Source of the DNA: PALSA-610 sp038239145
Lineage (GTDB): Bacteria; Actinomycetota; Acidimicrobiia; IMCC26256; PALSA-610
Assembly: GCA_038239145.1 (NCBI GenBank)
Contig: JBBSFB010000003.1
Span: forward strand, 78,080-142,079
DNA: 64,000 nucleotides
Reading direction: 5' to 3'
Shown: positions 17,387-26,497 of the stretch, one piece after another
Layout of the letters: each line of letters starts with the position of its first letter
How positions within the stretch are numbered: the stretch's first letter is position 1
The notes under the pieces: generated by a model
What the model was told of the DNA's origin: nothing
The model's input: the letters and a program-made list of their open reading frames with translations, nothing else
Databases searched by the model: none
Made by a program: the position numbers and the translations under genes

Positions 17387-18574
17387 CGCTTCCCATCGGA
17401 TGGGAACCTGGGCGTAACCGTCGATCAGGTTCGAGTGGACACGCGGCAGCGTGTCGACGTCGGCCCCGATCTCGAGCCCGTCGAACCGTGTGAGCAACGC
17501 TTCGAACATCACCCGGGCCTCGAAGCGGGCCAGGTTCGCGCCCAGGCAGAAGTGTGGACCACCCGCACCGAACGCGACGTGGTCGTTCGGCTGACGGGTC
17601 ACATCGAGACGATCGGGCTCGGCGAACGCGCGCTCGTCCCGATTCGCGGACGGGTAGACGAGCACGACGCGGTCCCCCGCCAGGATTGCCTGACCCACGA
17701 TTTCCGTGTCCTTCGTCGCCCGGCGCGTGAACTGCATCACCGGGCTGACCCAACGCAGGAGCTCTTCGATCGCGGTCGGGAGGAGCGACGGATCGGCCCC
17801 TAAGCGCGCCAGCTCATCGGGATGTTGCAGCAGGACGATCAGGCCCGTCGTGAGGAGATTGCGCGTCGTCTCGCTGCCCGCGTTCTGCAACAGCATGAAG
17901 AAGAGGTCTATCTGCATCTGCGTGAGCGACTCGCCCTCGATCTCCGCCGTGAGCAGCACGCTCAGGAGATCGTCGCGGGGCTCGGCTCGCCGCTGCTCGC
18001 AGAGCCCATCCGCGTACATGAACATCGCGGTCGCGGCATCGGAGCGCTCCACGGCGGTGACGTCCTCGTCGAATCCGAACGTGAGCTCGGTCCAGCGGAA
18101 CACCTGCTCCCGATCTTCCTCGGGGACACCCACGAGGTCGGCGATCACGTGCAGTGGCAGCCAGAGCGCGACATCGTTCACGAGATCGCAGCCGTCTTCG
18201 CCGGCCAACCCGCCAACGATCCGGTTGACGCGGTCGCGCACGCGATCCTCCAGCTCGGCAACCCGGCGGGGCGTGAAACCCTTGTTGATCAGCTTGCGCA
18301 GCTTCGTGTGTAGCGGCGGATCCTGGCTGATGAGCAACTCGGCCATCGCTGCGTCGCCTTCTTCGGGCATCTCCGCGTCGAGGAAGGGGTTCGGCGCGTT
18401 GCTGAACGTTCCCGAGTCGCGCGAGACGCGCTGGACGTCGGCGTGGCGGGCCACGACCCAATAGCCGCGCTTCCATGTCGGATGCTCGTGGTGAGAGACG
18501 GGGTCGTTATCGCGGAGCCGTCGAAACGTCTCGTGTGGGAAGCCGTTGGCAAATGTGGCCGGGTCGTAGAACAC
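17366..18574 (-). CDS. Cytochrome P450
   Basis: A soluble bacterial P450 of 402 residues. The I-helix oxygen-activation motif is AGSETT (232-237), ExxR is Glu271-Arg274 in EELLR, and the haem loop is FGAGGPHFCLG with ligand Cys343. The N-terminus is short and starts with GTG. Phrases such as DPPLHTKLRKLINKGFTPRRV and the AGSETTRN helix recall the CYP125/CYP142/CYP124 group that hydroxylates sterol side chains or branched lipids, though this is inference. It needs a ferredoxin and reductase, neither of which is encoded nearby. Convergent with the LLM oxidoreductase. Confidence 0.93.
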   Translation of the reverse strand: MFYDPATFANGFPHETFRRLRDNDPVSHHEHPTWKRGYWVVARHADVQRVSRDSGTFSNAPNPFLDAEMPEEGDAAMAELLISQDPPLHTKLRKLINKGFTPRRVAELEDRVRDRVNRIVGGLAGEDGCDLVNDVALWLPLHVIADLVGVPEEDREQVFRWTELTFGFDEDVTAVERSDAATAMFMYADGLCEQRRAEPRDDLLSVLLTAEIEGESLTQMQIDLFFMLLQNAGSETTRNLLTTGLIVLLQHPDELARLGADPSLLPTAIEELLRWVSPVMQFTRRATKDTEIVGQAILAGDRVVLVYPSANRDERAFAEPDRLDVTRQPNDHVAFGAGGPHFCLGANLARFEARVMFEALLTRFDGLEIGADVDTLPRVHSNLIDGYAQVPIRWEALRPVGR

Positions 18575-18730
18575 GCGCGGATGCTACGTCGCCGACCGGG
18601 TCTGAGAGTCGGAGCAACCGTGCGGGCGGTCGATCTCTCAGTCTTCGGCGCATAGTGTCGTCGATGCGGCGACAGGGGGTGGCGGAGTGGAGCGACGCGG
18701 TACTCGCCCAGGTTCGGGCTTCGTCCGGAA

Positions 18731-19195
18731 GCTGAGTACCGGCGGTCCGGCATTGCCACGGTTCTCGTCGTCGCGGCGACGTTGTCGTTGAGCGGCTGTG
18801 AGTGGAGGATGTTTCGCGCCGGCGCGGCTCGTACCGGATTTGTTGCGGGGGAGACGACGCTCAGTGTCGGCAACGTCGGCGGCCTGGCCAAGCGGTGGAC
18901 GTACCCGACGGGGGGCTACCTCTCTTCGTCTCCCGCTGTGGCGAACGGCCTTGTCTATGTGAGTTCCGGGGACGACGAGTTCTACGCGTCCGATGCCGCC
19001 GATACCACCGACTGCTCGGAGTTCGGAGAGAACTTTGCGTTCGACGCGGCGGGCTCGATTGGTTGTTCAGGGACATCGAACGTGTGCCCGCCGCTGCTCG
19101 AGACGTTCGGCGGTGGCCTCTCGGCCGGACCGAGGGTGGCAAACGGACGCGTGTACATCAGCACCGGTACCGACCTCGACGGCTTTACGCTCTGA
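18731..19195 (+). pseudogene. Truncated PQQ-like beta-propeller lipoprotein
   Basis: The frame encodes a lipoprotein-like signal (RRSGIATVLVVAATLSLSGC) followed by propeller repeats: KRWTYPTGGYLSSSPAVANGLVYVSSGDDEFYA, then AGPRVANGRVYISTGT. In BamB/PQQ-type propellers seven or eight such blades are expected over about 400 residues, but here a stop occurs after roughly two. No start codon precedes the signal in this frame; an ATG at 18664 is in a different frame, so a shift is likely near 18700. Both ends are therefore damaged. The stop is two bases before the GTG of the sulfotransferase. Confidence 0.6.
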
Positions 19196-19197
19196 CC

Positions 19198-20391
19198 GTG
19201 ACCGTCGAGAATCCGGAGCAGGAGCCATTCACCGTCGAGACGATCCTGGCCGAGGCCACGCGCCGTAGCTACGGTCTCGAGGATCTCGGTGACGGCCCGT
19301 TCGTCGAGCCCATGGCGCTTTTCCTCGAGTCGCTCGAACGAGAAGCTCGCTTGAACGACATCGGGCGGCTGATCGCACGGGAGCGCGCCCTCGGTCATAC
19401 GGTCAACCGGCTCGGATACGTGAACGACCGCAAGCAGAACCCGACGATCGCCGACGAGAAGATCGTCGCACCCGTCTTCATCATCGGCTTTCCCCGCACC
19501 GGCACGACGATCCTGCACGACATCCTCGCCCAGGACCCCGACAGCCGGGCGCCGATCACCTGGGAAACGATGTTCCCGTCGCCGCCGCCCGAAGCCGCGA
19601 CGTTCGACACCGATGCTCGGATCGCCCTCTGCGCGTCGTTCCTGCCGACCCCCGAAACCGAGACCGAGCGCGACCGCCGCTTCAAAGCCATGCACCCCAT
19701 GGGCGCCACGCTCTCCCAGGAGTGCGTCACGATGATGGGCGAGGCTATGTGCACGCCCCTGTTCCATAATCAGTTCCGGGTTCCCACGTACGAGGATTGG
19801 GTCGACCACGACGCCGACTGGTCGCACGTCTACGCGTTTCATCACCAGCAGTTGCAGCATCTCCAGTGGCACAACCGCCGCGACCGTTGGGTGCTGAAGA
19901 CCGGCGCGCACATGTGGGGCCTCGAGCATCTCCTACGCACATATCCCGACGCTCGGATCGTGTTCACCCATCGGGACCCGGTGAAATCGGTGACCTCGTA
20001 TGCCAGCCTCACGTCGCTGGTGCGGTCGATGGGCAGTGACGAGGTCGATCCGATCGAGGTCGCCGAAGACTGGACGGCTCGGCTGAAGGGTGTGCTCGAA
20101 CACGTGATGTCGGTGCGGGAGACCGGGTTGTACCCGGAGGCCACCTTCTACGACATGAATTTCCCCGACTTCGTGGCTGACCAGTTCGAAGTGGTGAGCG
20201 ACATTTACGCCGCTCTCGGGCTCCCGATGACCGAGGAGGGTGCGACCCGGATGAAGGCGTTCATCGCCGACAACCCCAAAGGCAAGCACGGCGTGCACAG
20301 CTACACGCCCGAAGAGTTCGGGATCGATCCCGAAGTCATCCGGCGCGACTTCGCCGCTTATATCGACCAGCACGACCTCGCCCCCGAATAG
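19198..20391 (+). CDS. Sulfotransferase family protein
   Basis: A 397-residue PAPS-type sulfotransferase (Sulfotransfer_3). The 5'-phosphosulfate loop is FIIGFPRTGTTILHDIL (PRTGTT at 99-104) and the 3'-phosphate site is RIVFTHRDPVKSVTS. The middle LKTGAHMWGLEHLLRTYPDA and the late PKGKHGVHSYTPEEFGI, where Arg is more usual for the GxxG...H element, also match the family. In mycobacteria and Acidimicrobiia these long variants lie beside sterol or lipid degradation genes, and their activity is mostly unproven. The GTG start follows the broken propeller gene by two bases. Confidence 0.88.
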   Translation: MTVENPEQEPFTVETILAEATRRSYGLEDLGDGPFVEPMALFLESLEREARLNDIGRLIARERALGHTVNRLGYVNDRKQNPTIADEKIVAPVFIIGFPRTGTTILHDILAQDPDSRAPITWETMFPSPPPEAATFDTDARIALCASFLPTPETETERDRRFKAMHPMGATLSQECVTMMGEAMCTPLFHNQFRVPTYEDWVDHDADWSHVYAFHHQQLQHLQWHNRRDRWVLKTGAHMWGLEHLLRTYPDARIVFTHRDPVKSVTSYASLTSLVRSMGSDEVDPIEVAEDWTARLKGVLEHVMSVRETGLYPEATFYDMNFPDFVADQFEVVSDIYAALGLPMTEEGATRMKAFIADNPKGKHGVHSYTPEEFGIDPEVIRRDFAAYIDQHDLAPE

Positions 20392-20549
20392 CGGTTTCCG
20401 GCATCCCCCTGGGCCGAAGCGGGGTGGGACTCAACTCCGGCCTCGAATGGACGAACTGAACACTGCGGATCGCCTCGGTCCAGGAGGCCGACGCATGCGC
20501 CGACGGACCGCGCGTGACACAGAAATCGGGCCCCCGGGGACCAGCTGCC

Positions 20550-22268
20550 TCAGCCGGGCGCGTAGTCGACAAAGAAGGCGGGCTCGCCGTTCGCTTCCGA
20601 CCCCAGGTACGTGCCGTTGAAGGAGCCGGACGGATCGACCGCGAACACGACCTGGGTGCCGGTCGTCAAGCGCAGGCCGCTGAGGTCGGAGACGTACCAC
20701 CGGCCGTTGGCGCCTTTGGGAACGGTGACCGGCGCGCCGCTCGCCAACAAGGAGCCCTTCTGGCCGTTCGGCGCGGCGTAGATCCGGGGGATGAAGACCT
20801 GGTCATTCCCCGCGCCCCGCGCGAAGAACGCGAAGTCGGTCGACGTACCCGATCCCGTCGGCATCTCCAGCCACGAGAGTTCGGTCGGGTTGTTGACGAA
20901 CAACGACGAGAAGCCCGTGAGCGTGTGACCGAGTTGGCGCATTGCCGGTCCGGTCTGCACGATCGTCGTCGGAGCCGACGACGCCGTGACGGAACTCGAC
21001 GCGCTGCTCGCGGTGACGTGGAGTCGCAACGTCCTACCGACATCGGCGGCCGTCGGGACGAACGTGGGCGTGGTGGCCCCGGCAATGGCGACGCAGCCGT
21101 TTCCGCCGGCGTCGCATCTGGTCCATTGCAGTGCCAACGCGGGCGGAGGACTCGCGTTCCACGCGCCCGCGAAGCCGCTGACCACGCGGTCGGTAACAGG
21201 AGTGCCCGGCGCGGCCGCGGTGCCGGCCGTCGTGATCGACGGGAGAATGTCGTTCACCGGCGCGGCCACGGGCTGAACGCCGGGAACGACTGCCGTGAAG
21301 ACGTGTTGCTCCGATACGTCACCGGGACAGGAGGCGAGGTCGGCGCCATCGCTGTTCAAGATCTGGTGCGAGTCGTCGTAGTCGGTCAACGCTCCGTTGA
21401 CCGTGACGTGCACTGCCGGCACGACCCCCGCGTTGATGTGACACGCCTCCCCGAACAGGTCCGAGGTATCGAAGTTGAAGGTTGATGTGGCGGTGAGCAC
21501 GAGCCGCGCCCCCGGCGCGAGCACCTGGGGCAGATGCGGCGTCGTGGTCGCGCCCCAGAGATCGAAGTGGGCGGGGGACGATCCACCCCCGAAGTCGGCG
21601 GTCACCGAGTTGACCGTGACCGGAGCGGCACTGTTGTTGGCGACTTCGATCGCACCGCCGTCGTAACCGTTACCGCCGTTGTTCGGGCCGTGCGTCGAAC
21701 AACATTGAGGCGTTTCGCCAATGAAAGTCGTGTTCGGTGAACCCAGCCACGGCGTGATGCCCGTGGAGCTGTCGGCATAACCCAACGAGACGGTGACGCC
21801 CGCCGGCGGCGGCGCGCTCTGACTGACGGTCAGGTTGTCGAGGTTGAGAAACTGGGAAGATCCTGCAGTTCCGTCGAACCAGATCTTCAGCGTGTGTGCG
21901 CCCCCGGTCAATGTGCGCGTGAGCGTCAGCGTCGTCCACGTGCTCCAGTTCGTCGTCGCCGGGAAAGCCTGGCTCGCAGTCCAGACGGTGCCATCCAGCT
22001 CGAGCTTCCGGGTCGCGACGCCGTTGCCGGCGCTGTATCGGAGGGTGAGATCAGTTGCACCCGCGACGACGGTGAACGAGAAAGTCACGAACTGACCTTG
22101 TGCATCCCAGCAGCACACGTACGGAGCATTCTGGGCGCCGGGCCAGACGGTCTCGGTCGGGAGGTTCGTCGACGACGTGCCCGCCCCGATGATCTGGGTG
22201 CATCCGGCCGCGAAGACGCACATCACCGCAACGACGGACACGCGACAACGGCGACGACGCGTTGGCAT
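20550..22268 (-). CDS. Large secreted lipoprotein with galactose-binding-like and Ig-like domains
   Basis: A 572-residue product. Residues 1-23 form a lipoprotein signal (MPTRRRR then a hydrophobic core) ending in the lipobox FAAGC (Cys23). Residues about 35-160 look like a CBM6/CBM35 carbohydrate-binding jelly roll (FVTFSFTVVAGATDLTLRYS, KLELDGTVW, GGAHTLKIWFDG). Two further beta-rich regions follow, then an Ig-like repeat around 370-470 (LALQWTRCDAGGNGC, FVPTAADVGRTLRLHV) of the kind common in actinobacterial surface proteins. The C-terminal 100 residues are another beta region. No enzyme motif was found; it is likely a cell-surface binding protein. The frame is open upstream, but the signal fixes the start. 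Confidence 0.75.
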   Translation of the reverse strand: MPTRRRRCRVSVVAVMCVFAAGCTQIIGAGTSSTNLPTETVWPGAQNAPYVCCWDAQGQFVTFSFTVVAGATDLTLRYSAGNGVATRKLELDGTVWTASQAFPATTNWSTWTTLTLTRTLTGGAHTLKIWFDGTAGSSQFLNLDNLTVSQSAPPPAGVTVSLGYADSSTGITPWLGSPNTTFIGETPQCCSTHGPNNGGNGYDGGAIEVANNSAAPVTVNSVTADFGGGSSPAHFDLWGATTTPHLPQVLAPGARLVLTATSTFNFDTSDLFGEACHINAGVVPAVHVTVNGALTDYDDSHQILNSDGADLASCPGDVSEQHVFTAVVPGVQPVAAPVNDILPSITTAGTAAAPGTPVTDRVVSGFAGAWNASPPPALALQWTRCDAGGNGCVAIAGATTPTFVPTAADVGRTLRLHVTASSASSSVTASSAPTTIVQTGPAMRQLGHTLTGFSSLFVNNPTELSWLEMPTGSGTSTDFAFFARGAGNDQVFIPRIYAAPNGQKGSLLASGAPVTVPKGANGRWYVSDLSGLRLTTGTQVVFAVDPSGSFNGTYLGSEANGEPAFFVDYAPG

Positions 22269-22534
22269 CAGAACGCCATTACCGCTGCCACTTCTTGCGA
22301 TCGTCGATGCAACCTGCATGGACGCCTCCAAGGAGTTCCCGAGCGTTGTCAAACGGGGCGCTTCGTCGTTCCTGGCCAGGTCGCCCGCGGGGAGCTCGCG
22401 GCCGTCCGCCAAAGGTACCGAGCAAGGGACCTTGCGTCACCTGTCCACTGCATTCTTTGTCGAGCCTTACGGGCAACTCTGGCACCGTGAGCGTGCCGGG
22501 ATTACTGTGTGATCACACCGCGATAGGGGCCGCC

Positions 22535-23830
22535 ATGGCGTGGGACTTCGAGACCGAGCCGGAGTTCGAGGAGCAGCTCGTCTGGATGCGGGCGTTCGTC
22601 GACCGTGAGCTCATCCCGCTCGAGCCGGTCCTCGAGGAGATCGCGCCCGACGAGTGGCTGCCGGTCAAGCTCCACCTCCAGGCGCAGGTGAAGGCGCAGG
22701 GACTCTGGGGCGCGTTCCTCGATCCGAAGTTGGGCGGCGAAGGGCTCGGGCAGATGAAGCTCGCCTTGATGTCGGAGATCATCGGCCGCTGCATGATGTC
22801 GATGACGATCTTCGGCGTGCAGGCGCCCGACAGCGGGAACATGGAGTTGCTCGCGCACGGCGCGACCGCTGCGCAGAAAGACCGTTGGCTGTGGCCCAAT
22901 CTCCGCGGCGAGATCTCGAGCGCGTTCGCGCTCACGGAGCCCTTTTTCGCCGGCGCCGATCCGACAGTGATCGGGACGACTGCGACGAAGGACGGCGACG
23001 AGTGGGTCATCGACGGCCACAAGTGGTTCATCACCAACGCGTCGGTGGCCGACATCGTGCTCGTGTTCGCAGAGACGAACCCCGACGGTCGGCCGCACCG
23101 CCACGCGTCGATCTTCGTCGTGCCGACTGGCACACCCGGCATGATCATCGTGCGCGACATCGGGACGATGGCGCACCCCGACAGTGAATACGGACGGGTG
23201 GGGAACCACGCCGAGATCGTCTTCGAGAACTGCCGCGTCCCCTCGGACCATTTGATCGGCCAACCGGGAGAAGGGTTCCTCCTCGCGCAGCAACGACTCG
23301 GCGGGGGGCGCATCCATCACGCGATGCGCTGGCTCGGGCAGGCCCAACGGTCGTTGGACATCATGTGCGAACGCGCAGTGTCGCGCACGTCACACGGCAA
23401 GCTGCTCGCGCAGCACCAGATGGTCCAGGACTACGTGGCGCTGTCGCACATGGAGATCCAGTCGGCCCGACTGCTCACGTTCCAGACCGCGTGGAAGATG
23501 GACAAGCACGGTGCGGCCGCGGTGCGCGCCGACCTCGGGATGATCAAGGCCCACGTGTCGAAGGTCGTGCTTGCGGTCCTCGACCGGACGATCCAGGTCT
23601 GCGGTGCGCTCGGGTACTCGAGCGATCTGCCCGTCGAGTCGTGGTACCGGTCGACCCGCTTCGGACCGATCGGCGACGGCCCCGACGAGCTGCACAAGTC
23701 GGTGCTCGCCCGCACGTTGTTGAAGGGTTACTCCCCCGTCGAAGGCTGGCCCACCGAACACATCCCCAGCCGCCGGCCCGCGGCCGAGGCAAAGTGGGCC
23801 GAGCTCCGAGCGCTCGCCGGCGCGGGCTGA
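22535..23830 (+). CDS. Acyl-CoA dehydrogenase
   Basis: A 431-residue FAD flavoprotein that inserts an alpha,beta double bond into an acyl-CoA. Family features are AFALTEPFFAGADPT (flavin/substrate contact), HKWFITNAS, the C-terminal LGGGRIHHAMRWLGQAQRSLDIMCER and QVCGALGYSSDLPVESWYR. The catalytic-base region near LGYSSDLP fits the ACAD10/11 or long/medium-chain type. The ATG has AGGGG upstream. Its stop overlaps the next start (TGATG), so it is translationally coupled to the APH-like kinase, a pairing that in animals is a single fused protein (ACAD10/11). First gene of the catabolic operon. Confidence 0.93.
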   Translation: MAWDFETEPEFEEQLVWMRAFVDRELIPLEPVLEEIAPDEWLPVKLHLQAQVKAQGLWGAFLDPKLGGEGLGQMKLALMSEIIGRCMMSMTIFGVQAPDSGNMELLAHGATAAQKDRWLWPNLRGEISSAFALTEPFFAGADPTVIGTTATKDGDEWVIDGHKWFITNASVADIVLVFAETNPDGRPHRHASIFVVPTGTPGMIIVRDIGTMAHPDSEYGRVGNHAEIVFENCRVPSDHLIGQPGEGFLLAQQRLGGGRIHHAMRWLGQAQRSLDIMCERAVSRTSHGKLLAQHQMVQDYVALSHMEIQSARLLTFQTAWKMDKHGAAAVRADLGMIKAHVSKVVLAVLDRTIQVCGALGYSSDLPVESWYRSTRFGPIGDGPDELHKSVLARTLLKGYSPVEGWPTEHIPSRRPAAEAKWAELRALAGAG

Positions 23831-24867
23831 TGGGGCCCGTAGCCGGGGTCGACCCGAGCGCCTTGGAGCGATACCTCGACAACGCGCTCGGTGCGCACGC
23901 TCCGATCACCGTGACTCCGATGACGGGGGGCGGGTCGTGCGAGGTCTTCGCTCTCGACCGCGGCGACGATCGTTGGGTGCTGCGACGAGCACCCCGCCAC
24001 GCCAGTTCCGCAACCGCGCACGACGTCCTCCGGGAGTTCCGCATCCTCGACGCGATCAAGGACCAGCCGGTCAAGATCGCGCGCCCCGTCGTCGCCTGCG
24101 CCGACGCCAAGGTGTTCGGCGCGCCTTTCTACGTGATGGAACGCATCGCCGGCCGGCCCATCCTCCGATCAGTGCCCGACGCGTGGTCGGCGGAGCCGAA
24201 AACGCAGGGACGGGCGCTCGAGGAGCTCGTCGACGCCCTCGTCGCGATTCACGCCGTCGACTGGCGTGCGGGTGGGCTCGGCGACATGTCACACACCGGC
24301 GACTACGTGTCGAGGCAGCTGAAGCGATGGCTGACGCAGCTCGACTCCTACGGTGGCCGACCGCTGCCCACCGCGGAGAAGATCGCGGGCTGGCTCGATG
24401 CTCATCGCCCGCCCGAACAACCCAGTGCGCTCTGCCACGGCGACTACAAGCTCGACAACGTGTTGTTCGCGTCGACCGCGCCACCGAGATTGCTCGCCGT
24501 CGTCGACTGGGAGATGGCGGCCATCGGCGATCCGCTCGTCGACCTCGCGTGGGCACTCATCTTCCATCCCGGGCCGGAGGGAACACTGCACCTCGGAATG
24601 ACGAAACCACCGACGTTCGCCGTCGAGCATCTGCCCAGTCGTGCGCAGCTCGTCGTGCGGTACGCGCAGGGTTCGGGACGCGACACCTCCGCGCTCGAGT
24701 GGTACGACGTGTTCGCGCGCTGGAAGCTCGCCGTCGTGTTGGAAGGCAGCTACGCGAAGTTTCAGCGCGGACTCTCCGAGAAACCTATCCATGAGTTCTT
24801 CGGGAGTCAGGTCGACCTGCTCCTCGACAGCGCGACCGGTGCGATCAACCGAGGAGCAGCGACCTGA
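23830..24867 (+). CDS. APH-family phosphotransferase linked to acyl-CoA dehydrogenase
   Basis: A 345-residue kinase-like protein of the aminoglycoside phosphotransferase superfamily. It has the glycine loop MTGGGSCEVF (31-40), the catalytic loop HGDYKLDN (203-210) with Asp205 as base, and the metal-binding DWE (Asp226) in VVDWEMAAIGDP. The ACAD10/11 proteins carry the same domain, where it phosphorylates 4-hydroxyacyl-CoA so that an adjoining ACAD can eliminate phosphate; here the two activities would be separate but coupled genes. By analogy it may act on 4-hydroxy acids; that is inference. Start and stop overlap both neighbours. Confidence 0.9.
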   Translation: MGPVAGVDPSALERYLDNALGAHAPITVTPMTGGGSCEVFALDRGDDRWVLRRAPRHASSATAHDVLREFRILDAIKDQPVKIARPVVACADAKVFGAPFYVMERIAGRPILRSVPDAWSAEPKTQGRALEELVDALVAIHAVDWRAGGLGDMSHTGDYVSRQLKRWLTQLDSYGGRPLPTAEKIAGWLDAHRPPEQPSALCHGDYKLDNVLFASTAPPRLLAVVDWEMAAIGDPLVDLAWALIFHPGPEGTLHLGMTKPPTFAVEHLPSRAQLVVRYAQGSGRDTSALEWYDVFARWKLAVVLEGSYAKFQRGLSEKPIHEFFGSQVDLLLDSATGAINRGAAT

Positions 24868-25844
24868 TGCGGGCGTGGCAGGTACAAGGTGCGGGCGAAC
24901 CCCTCGACGTGTTGCGTCAAGTGGAGCTCGAACTACCCGAGCCCGGGCCCGGCCAGGTCCGTATCCGGGTCATGGCGGCAGGTATCGGTCTGCCCGATGT
25001 CTTCATGTGCCGCGGCACCTATCCGCTCACTCCTCCGTTGCCGTTCGTTTCGGGCCAGGAGGCAACCGGGATCGTCACCGCCGTCGGCGACGGCGTCGAT
25101 CTGAGTGTCGGTGATCGCATCATGTGCGTCACGATGTTCTGGGCCGGGCTCGGATCGTTCGCCGAGGAGTGTCTCGTCGCGGCCGATACGGCCTTCGCGG
25201 TCCCGCACGGCCTCACCGACGCCGAAGCCGCCGGTTTCTGGATCCCGCATCTCACCGCGTGGGTCGGTCTCGTCGATCGTGGTCGTCTCCAAGCCGGCGA
25301 TTGGCTCGCGGTACTGGGTGCCGCCGGTGGTAGCGGCATCGCCGCCGTCCAGCTCGGTTGCGCCCTGGGTGCGCGCAGCATTGCCGTCGTGAGCGACGAC
25401 GAGAAGGCGGAGTTCTGTCGCGGTTTCGGCGCCGAGGTGGTCGTCAATCATCGCGAGGGCCCGCTCGGGGCCGCGCTGCGTGAAGTGACCGAGGGGCTCG
25501 GGGTCGACCTCGTCTACGACCCCGTCGGCGGCGCGCTCGGTGAGGATGCGGCCCGGGCGTTGCGGCGCTACGGGCGGCTGCTCGCGGTGGGCTTCGCGAG
25601 CGGTTCGTGGCCGAAGATCACTGCGCACGACCTCGTGGTGACGAACACGTCGCTCGTCGGGGTGTTCGCAGGCGGGTACACGCGCGCCGAGCTCGACCGC
25701 ATTCACGAAGAACTCGGCATTCTTGTCGCCGACGGCGTACTGCGCAACGCGGTGCGCGCCGAAGTCTCGTTTGCCGAGCTGCCCGCCGCCCTGCAACGCA
25801 TCGGCGACCGCGCGGTCGTGGGCAAGATGGTGATGGTCCCTTGA
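24867..25844 (+). CDS. NADPH:quinone oxidoreductase-like (MDR superfamily)
   Basis: A 325-residue medium-chain dehydrogenase/reductase without the structural zinc cysteines, i.e. the quinone-reductase/enoyl-reductase branch. The N-terminal GroES-like fold reads PGQVRIRVMAAGIGLPDVFMCRG. PFVSGQEATGIVTAVG leads to the Rossmann fold with LGAAGGSGIAAVQL (about 149-162) for NADPH. Likely reduces enoyl or quinone substrates using NADPH. ATG overlaps the previous stop (TGATG) and its own stop overlaps the TetR start, so it belongs to the same operon. Confidence 0.9.
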   Translation: MRAWQVQGAGEPLDVLRQVELELPEPGPGQVRIRVMAAGIGLPDVFMCRGTYPLTPPLPFVSGQEATGIVTAVGDGVDLSVGDRIMCVTMFWAGLGSFAEECLVAADTAFAVPHGLTDAEAAGFWIPHLTAWVGLVDRGRLQAGDWLAVLGAAGGSGIAAVQLGCALGARSIAVVSDDEKAEFCRGFGAEVVVNHREGPLGAALREVTEGLGVDLVYDPVGGALGEDAARALRRYGRLLAVGFASGSWPKITAHDLVVTNTSLVGVFAGGYTRAELDRIHEELGILVADGVLRNAVRAEVSFAELPAALQRIGDRAVVGKMVMVP

Positions 25845-26497
25845 CACCGGCCGCCAAGACCTCCGACTTCGACCTTGACGCCGCCGCGATCGTGACGGCC
25901 GCAGTCGAGATCTTTCAAGAGTCCGGCCTCGACGCGGTGAGCATGCGCAGCGTCTCGGCCCGACTCGGGGTGTCCCCCGTTCCCCTCTACAGCCGGATCG
26001 GGAACAAGGACGCGCTCCTCGATGCAATCGCCGAGCGGCTTTTGGCCGACCTCGCGCCGGACGCCGCCGACGGCGAAGCGTGGGACGGGTACGCAGCGCG
26101 CTGGGCCCGCGAGCTCCGTAACCGGTCGCGGCGGGCGCGAGACAGTCGGCTCCTGCTCTGGCCCGGGCGCGACGCATACGTCGAGGCATCACGCCCACTG
26201 GTCGAGACCATGCGCCGAGACGGGTTCGAGGCCGACGCGGCCGTGCAGGCGTGCCGGCTGCTCACGTGGGCGACGGTCGGGTTCGGGGCGGTCGAGATCG
26301 GCATCAAGCCACCGCGTGCCGGACGAGGTCGGACGCGTCGCGCGGCCCGACCCGGCGGCGATCCCAAGGGTGTGACCGCGGCCGAAGCCGACGCGCTCTT
26401 CGACCTCCACATCCGCTACCTGATCGAAGGCATCGCGCGCGACGCTACGCTCACCGCGACTCCTCGCGCCGTGCGCCGCACTCGGAGCCGACGATGA
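25841..26497 (+). CDS. TetR-family transcriptional regulator
   Basis: A 218-residue regulator. The N-terminal helix-turn-helix is AAAIVTAAVEIFQESG...VSMRSVSARLGVSPVPLYSRIGNKDALLDAI (about residues 10-60), the standard TetR pattern with the Y-x-x-x-NK turn. The ligand-binding half is Ala/Arg-rich and less conserved. A TTG start at 25841, four bases inside the previous gene, is preferred; upstream in-frame codons overlap the dehydrogenase. Placed in the middle of the operon, it most likely represses this cluster in the absence of an acyl-CoA or other ligand. Its stop overlaps the next ATG (ATGA). Confidence 0.87.
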   Translation: MTPAAKTSDFDLDAAAIVTAAVEIFQESGLDAVSMRSVSARLGVSPVPLYSRIGNKDALLDAIAERLLADLAPDAADGEAWDGYAARWARELRNRSRRARDSRLLLWPGRDAYVEASRPLVETMRRDGFEADAAVQACRLLTWATVGFGAVEIGIKPPRAGRGRTRRAARPGGDPKGVTAAEADALFDLHIRYLIEGIARDATLTATPRAVRRTRSRR

